Assembly (NCBI GenBank): GCA_035307785.1
Contig: DATGHS010000491.1
Location: 1-16,739 of the forward strand
Direction: 5' to 3'
DNA length: 16,739 nucleotides
Source of the DNA: DATGHS01 sp035307785
GTDB lineage: Bacteria > Planctomycetota > Planctomycetia > Gemmatales > Gemmataceae
Positions 13,115-16,739 of the stretch are shown here, piece by piece. A program made the translations under genes and the position numbers. The notes beneath the pieces are model-generated. The model made no database searches. It worked only from the letters and a program-made list of their open reading frames with translations, and had not been told where the DNA came from. The stretch's first letter is position 1. Each line of letters opens with the position of its first letter.

Positions 13115-15129
13115 GCCGGCAACCCCCAGAGTCGGATCGTCCCATCGCTCGCCGCCGAGAGCGCGTGCTTGCCATCGGGCGAAAAAGCTACGGCATTCAC
13201 CCGATCCGCGTGGCCGGTGAAGCGATGGCGCTGGCCGATGGGCAGCCGCCAAACACGGATGGTGCGGTCGGCCCCGGCAGAGAGGGCGTATTTGCCATCT
13301 GCAGAGAGGTCGATTTTGTTTACTGCGCCATGGTGGCCGCGGAAGCAGAGGCGTTCGCGGCCGGTTTCGACTTCCCAAAGCCGGATGGTACTGTCGGCGG
13401 AGCCAGAGAGGATCGACCGGCCATCGTAGGAGAAGACGGCGTGAAAGACCTGGTCGCCGTGGCCTTCGAGCGAGCGAATAAGCCGGCCGCTCGATATCTC
13501 CCATAGGCGAATGGCGAAATTATCGCGGCCCTGGCGGAAGCCCTGCACGCTTTCATCGCCGCCACAGGAAAGGGCGAGTTTGCCATCCGGCGAAAAGGCG
13601 ACGTAGCACACTCGGCCGACATGGCCCCGAAACACGCTCACCTGATTGGTCTTGGGGTTCCAGAGCCGAAGCTGGCCCGATTCGCCACCGAACAGAACCG
13701 AGCCGTCGGAGGAGAAAGCCAGGCTCTTGACCTTGCCCAATTCGCCGTCGAGTTGCTTGATTTCCGTGCCGTTGCGTACGTCCCATAGACGAACGGTGCC
13801 GTCGTCGCCGCCGGTAAGTGCCGTGCGTGCATCGGGAGAGAAACCCACCCCGCGAACGACCCCGGTGTGACCCGTAAAGCGGCGAATCTCCTTCCCTTTT
13901 TGCGCATCCCAAAGAATCGCGGCGCCGGTGCGCGCGCCGGTCAGCACCATTTTGCCATCGGCGGAGTACGTGAGGTTCAGCACCTTCTCGGTTGCGCCTT
14001 CGAAACGGCGAATCTCACCAACCTGGACCGCCGTGGTGGCCGCACCACTTGTGTCGGCTCGGATAACCGGCGTTTGGCGATACAGGCTCGCCAATGCTTC
14101 CACGAATTCCTCACAGCTCGGCCAGCGGGCTTCCGGCTCTTTCGCTAAAGCTCGCAGCACCACGGGCCGCTCTGCCTCCTGGATCATGCTCAAGTCCGGA
14201 GCGCGATAGAGATGCCCGGCGGTGACTTGCGCGACGTTGCCGTCGAATGGCAAACGGCCACCACGCAGCTGGCAATAGGTGATCGCCAGGGCGTATTGAT
14301 CGGACGTGCGCGTGGTCTGGCCATTGAAGAATTCCGGCGGGGCATAGAGCGGCGTCAGGCTGCCGGAATGGCTTACCACCGTCTGTTCCAATAACCGGGC
14401 CAGGCCGAAGTCTGCCACCTTCACCCCGCCGCCGATTAGGAGAATATTCTGCGGCTTGATGTCGCGATGCTGCACGCTCACATTTTCCCGGCCATCAACT
14501 TCATGCACGGGTGAGTTCAAATAATCCAGTCCCTTGGCCGCTTCGAGCATGTACCCGAGAAGTTCGTCGCGCGGAATGCCGTTGCGGCCGCGGCGGACGG
14601 ATTCGGCCAGCCGGTCGCCGAGCGTGCAATCGGCCAATTCCATGGCGATGACGAGCAGTCCGTCTTTTTCCCAGGAGCCGAAGGTGGCCAGCAGATTGGG
14701 ATGCCGAATGTGGCGAATCAGATCGAGCGCGCGCGTCTCCGCGGGACCGGCCCGGCCGACGAGCAGCACGAATTTCAGCGCGACCGTGAAGCCGCCCGGC
14801 GCTTCGGCTTTCCAAACTTCGCCAAAGCCGCCGCGGCCCAAGCCTTCCACAAGGCGATAACCGGGAACGGGTTCCAATCCGGGCTGTAAGAGCGAGATGA
14901 GGGCGCTGGGCCTGCTGGCCGTCACCGCCATTGCCGCGCCGGGCATCGTCGGCGTGCTCGATTGCGGAATGCGGCGGTCCATCGCATCCAACAGGCGAAT
15001 ACGCTGCCGCACTTCATCGGCCAGTTCCGGGTGCTCGTCGCACAATTCTTCCACCGGAATGAGTTGACCGGCCTGCCGCTGTTGCTCCCAATGGCGCAGC
15101 AATTCGGTGATCAAAGTCTCGCTGGCCAT
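13111..15129 (-). CDS. Ser/Thr protein kinase with C-terminal seven-bladed WD40 propeller
   Basis: A 672-aa protein. Residues 1-50 form a helical leader (LLRHWEQQRQAGQLIPVEEL) seen in many planctomycete kinases. A Hanks-type kinase domain spans about 91-350: Gly loop 96-103 (GLGRGGFG), Lys119 (VALKF), HRDIKPQN 221-228, DFG 240-242, and APPE 263-266 instead of APE. All catalytic residues are present, so it should be active. A short linker leads to seven WD40 repeats (about 374-672) ending in LWD, LWN, LWE, VW or LWG; the fourth has about 12 extra residues (VQGFRQGRDNF). There is no transmembrane segment, unlike PknB, so it is probably cytosolic, with the propeller choosing partners. It is coupled by an ATGA overlap to the NagA-like gene. 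The start ATG has only a distant AGGGA. Substrates unknown. Confidence 0.95.
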   Translation of the reverse strand: MASETLITELLRHWEQQRQAGQLIPVEELCDEHPELADEVRQRIRLLDAMDRRIPQSSTPTMPGAAMAVTASRPSALISLLQPGLEPVPGYRLVEGLGRGGFGEVWKAEAPGGFTVALKFVLLVGRAGPAETRALDLIRHIRHPNLLATFGSWEKDGLLVIAMELADCTLGDRLAESVRRGRNGIPRDELLGYMLEAAKGLDYLNSPVHEVDGRENVSVQHRDIKPQNILLIGGGVKVADFGLARLLEQTVVSHSGSLTPLYAPPEFFNGQTTRTSDQYALAITYCQLRGGRLPFDGNVAQVTAGHLYRAPDLSMIQEAERPVVLRALAKEPEARWPSCEEFVEALASLYRQTPVIRADTSGAATTAVQVGEIRRFEGATEKVLNLTYSADGKMVLTGARTGAAILWDAQKGKEIRRFTGHTGVVRGVGFSPDARTALTGGDDGTVRLWDVRNGTEIKQLDGELGKVKSLAFSSDGSVLFGGESGQLRLWNPKTNQVSVFRGHVGRVCYVAFSPDGKLALSCGGDESVQGFRQGRDNFAIRLWEISSGRLIRSLEGHGDQVFHAVFSYDGRSILSGSADSTIRLWEVETGRERLCFRGHHGAVNKIDLSADGKYALSAGADRTIRVWRLPIGQRHRFTGHADRVNAVAFSPDGKHALSAASDGTIRLWGLPA

Positions 15130-15272
15130 TGGCGCACAATCCCTAACGCGAATACAAAACCGGGCAGCAGGTAGAATACCGGAGGCGAAGCGAGATTAAC
15201 AGGTTCGTTGTGCGAATTTGAGCCAACGGATTCACCGCGAAGACGCGAAGAGCGCAAAGAAAAATGGTTCCA
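15130..15272. other. Intergenic region with purine-rich repeat
   Basis: This 143-nt gap between the HhH gene and the kinase gene holds ACCGCGAAGACGCGAAGAGC plus CAAAGAAAAA (about 15234-15264), a tandem GCGAAGA-type element resembling purine-rich short repeats that, from memory, are scattered in planctomycete genomes. No gene or confident promoter seen. Confidence 0.55.
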
Positions 15273-15962
15273 TCATTCTGATTTGTTATTCACGTCACCA
15301 ATCGAATCCTCTACCGTTACGAACGGCCGAAGTTTCTCCAACGTTTTCGCGCCGATCCCACTCACGCGCCGGAGTTCGTCGACACTCTTGAACGGCGTCT
15401 TCTCCCTTGCCTCGATGATGCGCTCCGAAAGCACCGGACCCACGCTTGGCAGCTGCTGCAGCTCAGCGGCGGAGGCGTGGTTGATGTCGATTTTCAGGCC
15501 TAATGACGGACTCTTCTTGCTTGAACCGGAACGGCGGGGCGGATTCTTGTCTGACGACGGTTCTGCGAGGGAACCGGAGACCACCGTGACATTCGAGGGT
15601 TCCACGCGCAGGTGTGGCCGTATGCGCTCCAGACGCATAGGGCCTATGCCTTTCACCGCGCGCAAGTCGTCGATTTGCCGAAAGCCGCCGCGTTCGTCCC
15701 GAGCAGCAAGAATGTCATCGGCCAAATGTTCGCCGACACCGGGCAGTTGCAACAACTCGGCTTTGGTGGCGCGGTTCAGATCGATGGTCTGGACGACCGC
15801 AACGTTATCGCGCTCGGTCGGCCGGGAAGTGTGAAACGATGCGGCCCGGGCGATAAGAACGGTGCTGGCCACGCCAAGGAAGAACGCGAGAGCCCATTGC
15901 ACCGGTTTGGCCGAACCGGAGCCGGCGGCTGCGTTCACCACAGGCGGCGTGGGCATTGCCAT
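15273..15962 (-). CDS. Membrane-anchored protein with two ComEA-type helix-hairpin-helix domains
   Basis: A 229-aa protein from the ATG at 15962-15960. A hydrophobic segment at about 22-42 (WALAFFLGVASTVLIARAA) should anchor it with the C-terminal part outside. Two similar domains follow: residues 60-118 (IDLNRATKAELLQLPGVGEHLADDI and RAVKGIGPMRLERIRP) and 158-216 (IDINHASAAELQQLPSVGPVLSERI and RRVSGIGAKTLEKLRP). Each carries paired HhH motifs typical of the ComEA DNA-binding family, so it probably binds double-stranded DNA non-specifically at the cell surface; a role in DNA uptake is possible but no other com gene is present. The 39-residue Ser/Pro/Lys-rich linker is basic. The start is uncertain: an in-frame extension to 16067 overlaps the methyltransferase gene and is less likely. 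No clear Shine-Dalgarno. Confidence 0.82.
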   Translation of the reverse strand: MAMPTPPVVNAAAGSGSAKPVQWALAFFLGVASTVLIARAASFHTSRPTERDNVAVVQTIDLNRATKAELLQLPGVGEHLADDILAARDERGGFRQIDDLRAVKGIGPMRLERIRPHLRVEPSNVTVVSGSLAEPSSDKNPPRRSGSSKKSPSLGLKIDINHASAAELQQLPSVGPVLSERIIEAREKTPFKSVDELRRVSGIGAKTLEKLRPFVTVEDSIGDVNNKSE

Positions 15963-15997
15963 GACGGGAACAAGGGCCGCGCCGCGCTCCCGTTCCT

Positions 15998-16739
15998 TCA
16001 GCGCCGCAGCACGAGCATGATGTACCGGCACCAGCGTGCCAGCCCCGGCATCCTGCGCAGGAGCCAATCATCGAGATTCTCGAGTCCTGTAACCAGCAGA
16101 TTCTTGCCGGAAATTCTACGCAGCATGGAAAAGAGTTGGAAGCCGTGCAGTTCGATTTTTGGAAAGTTTTCGTGCAGCTTGCTGAGGTCCGATTCACACA
16201 GCGGTTCCTCATCCGGCGTGCGGCCTTTGCCCGGATAGGGAAGGCGGCGACGGCCCCAAGCGAGCAACGGATTGCCGCCCCATGGTTCACAAAACACAGC
16301 TATGCCGCCGGGCCGCAAGATACGGTGTATTTCGCGGCCTGCAATTGCGAGGTCGAGATGGTGCAAGATCGCGTTGCCCCAGATGGCGTCGAAGGAAGCG
16401 TCGGCAAACGGCAGGTGATGGGCGTCGGCTTGCACGAAGTCAATGGCAACGGAATTGACCGCAGCGCGCTGGCGCGCTTCGGCGAGGTAATCGGCCGAGA
16501 GGTCGAACGCGGTCACCTGCGCTCCGCGTCGGGCCAGGACCACTGCCGCCATGGCGTGGCCGCAACCGTAATCGAGCGCGCGCTTGCCGTCTATATCGCC
16601 GAGGCGATTGATGCCGGGACGAATCCAGCTCTCGTGGTCGAGATAATGATGATCGTGGAAAAAAAACTGGCCCGGCAACCGGCGGAAGTACTCCGCTCGC
16701 TGCCGGGCCTGCTGATCGTGGAACTGGCGTTCGGTCTCG
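15998..16739 (-). CDS. Class I SAM-dependent methyltransferase (partial, N-terminus outside window)
   Basis: The frame is open from the right edge to TGA at 16000-15998, giving 246 visible residues. The first apparent start (TTG at 16678) is not convincing because coding sense continues upstream (ETERQFHDQQARQRAEYF), so the true start is outside. The Rossmann methyltransferase core is clear: motif I ALDYGCGHAMAAVVLARRG, an acidic AFDLS for ribose binding, QADAHHLPFADASFDAIWG (motifs II-III) and HRILRPGGIAVFCEPWG (motif IV), as in the Methyltransf_11 group acting on small molecules or lipids. The C-terminal 80 residues (GKGRTPDEEPLCESDL and a basic hydrophobic tail LLRRMPGLARWCRYIMLVLRR) may touch the membrane. 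The substrate cannot be told from sequence. It ends 35 nt before the HhH gene. Confidence 0.9.
   Translation of the reverse strand, partial: ETERQFHDQQARQRAEYFRRLPGQFFFHDHHYLDHESWIRPGINRLGDIDGKRALDYGCGHAMAAVVLARRGAQVTAFDLSADYLAEARQRAAVNSVAIDFVQADAHHLPFADASFDAIWGNAILHHLDLAIAGREIHRILRPGGIAVFCEPWGGNPLLAWGRRRLPYPGKGRTPDEEPLCESDLSKLHENFPKIELHGFQLFSMLRRISGKNLLVTGLENLDDWLLRRMPGLARWCRYIMLVLRR

Noticed and set aside
13115..13504. N-terminal extension of the NagA-like frame
   Set aside because: It lies inside the kinase WD40 coding region; the family-typical start is MSDRLFTNG, at the ATGA overlap.
15208..16238. Plus-strand frames of 208 codons each opposite the HhH and methyltransferase genes
   Set aside because: Both are antisense to genes with clear HhH or Rossmann motifs, and neither shows a domain or ribosome-binding site.

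Overview
The window looks like a piece of a GC-rich planctomycete chromosome, most likely from the Pirellulales group. This is inferred from gene content and style, not from a marker gene. The signs are a cytosolic Ser/Thr kinase fused to a WD40 propeller, a secreted TPR/PQQ-type propeller protein, a NagA-like deacetylase lacking a metal-ligand Glu, large subunit insertions in the cytochrome oxidase, and many small intergenic hairpins of the AGCCGCTTGCGGCT type.

Layout. (1) 1-2635, minus strand: two small membrane-protein genes (57 and 43 aa) lie upstream of a long secreted TPR/PQQ-propeller protein that runs off the left edge. (2) 2636-2891: a divergent intergenic region with a hairpin, a candidate promoter and a dyad. 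(3) 2892-11369, plus strand: a nine-gene aerobic respiration cluster: di-haem cytochrome c lipoprotein, coxB, coxA, ctaA, ctaB, coxC, coxD (subunit IV), a DUF420 (CtaM/YozB-like) membrane protein, and a small exported CPLC-motif membrane protein. Gaps are 41 nt or less and one pair overlaps by 4 nt, so it is probably one operon. (4) 11367-11432: a 29-bp perfect inverted repeat whose outer ends are the TAG stop codons of the two convergent genes flanking it. (5) 11430-16739, minus strand: a bifunctional-nuclease-domain protein, a NagA-like deacetylase, a WD40 kinase, a membrane-anchored double ComEA-type helix-hairpin-helix protein, and a SAM methyltransferase that runs off the right edge.

How the genes fit together. 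The plus-strand cluster encodes the oxidase core (CoxA with the A2-type YSHPxVY signature, CoxB with a complete CuA site, CoxC, CoxD), its likely electron donor (di-haem cytochrome c), the two haem A synthesis enzymes (CtaB then CtaA), and two candidate assembly factors. No Sco protein and no quinol:cytochrome c reductase is present inside the window. In the minus-strand group, the kinase and the NagA-like gene share an ATGA overlap and so are probably translationally coupled. I see no clear pathway joining the other members.

The most unusual items are the small stem-loop cassettes that recur at gene junctions (two share an identical 23-nt hairpin-plus-SD block in front of coxB and ctaB), a heptamer repeat array that forms the 5' end of ctaA, the symmetric terminator at the convergent junction, the CPLC protein, and the substituted metal site of the NagA-like protein. 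I saw no CRISPR array, tRNA, rRNA, transposase or phage gene.
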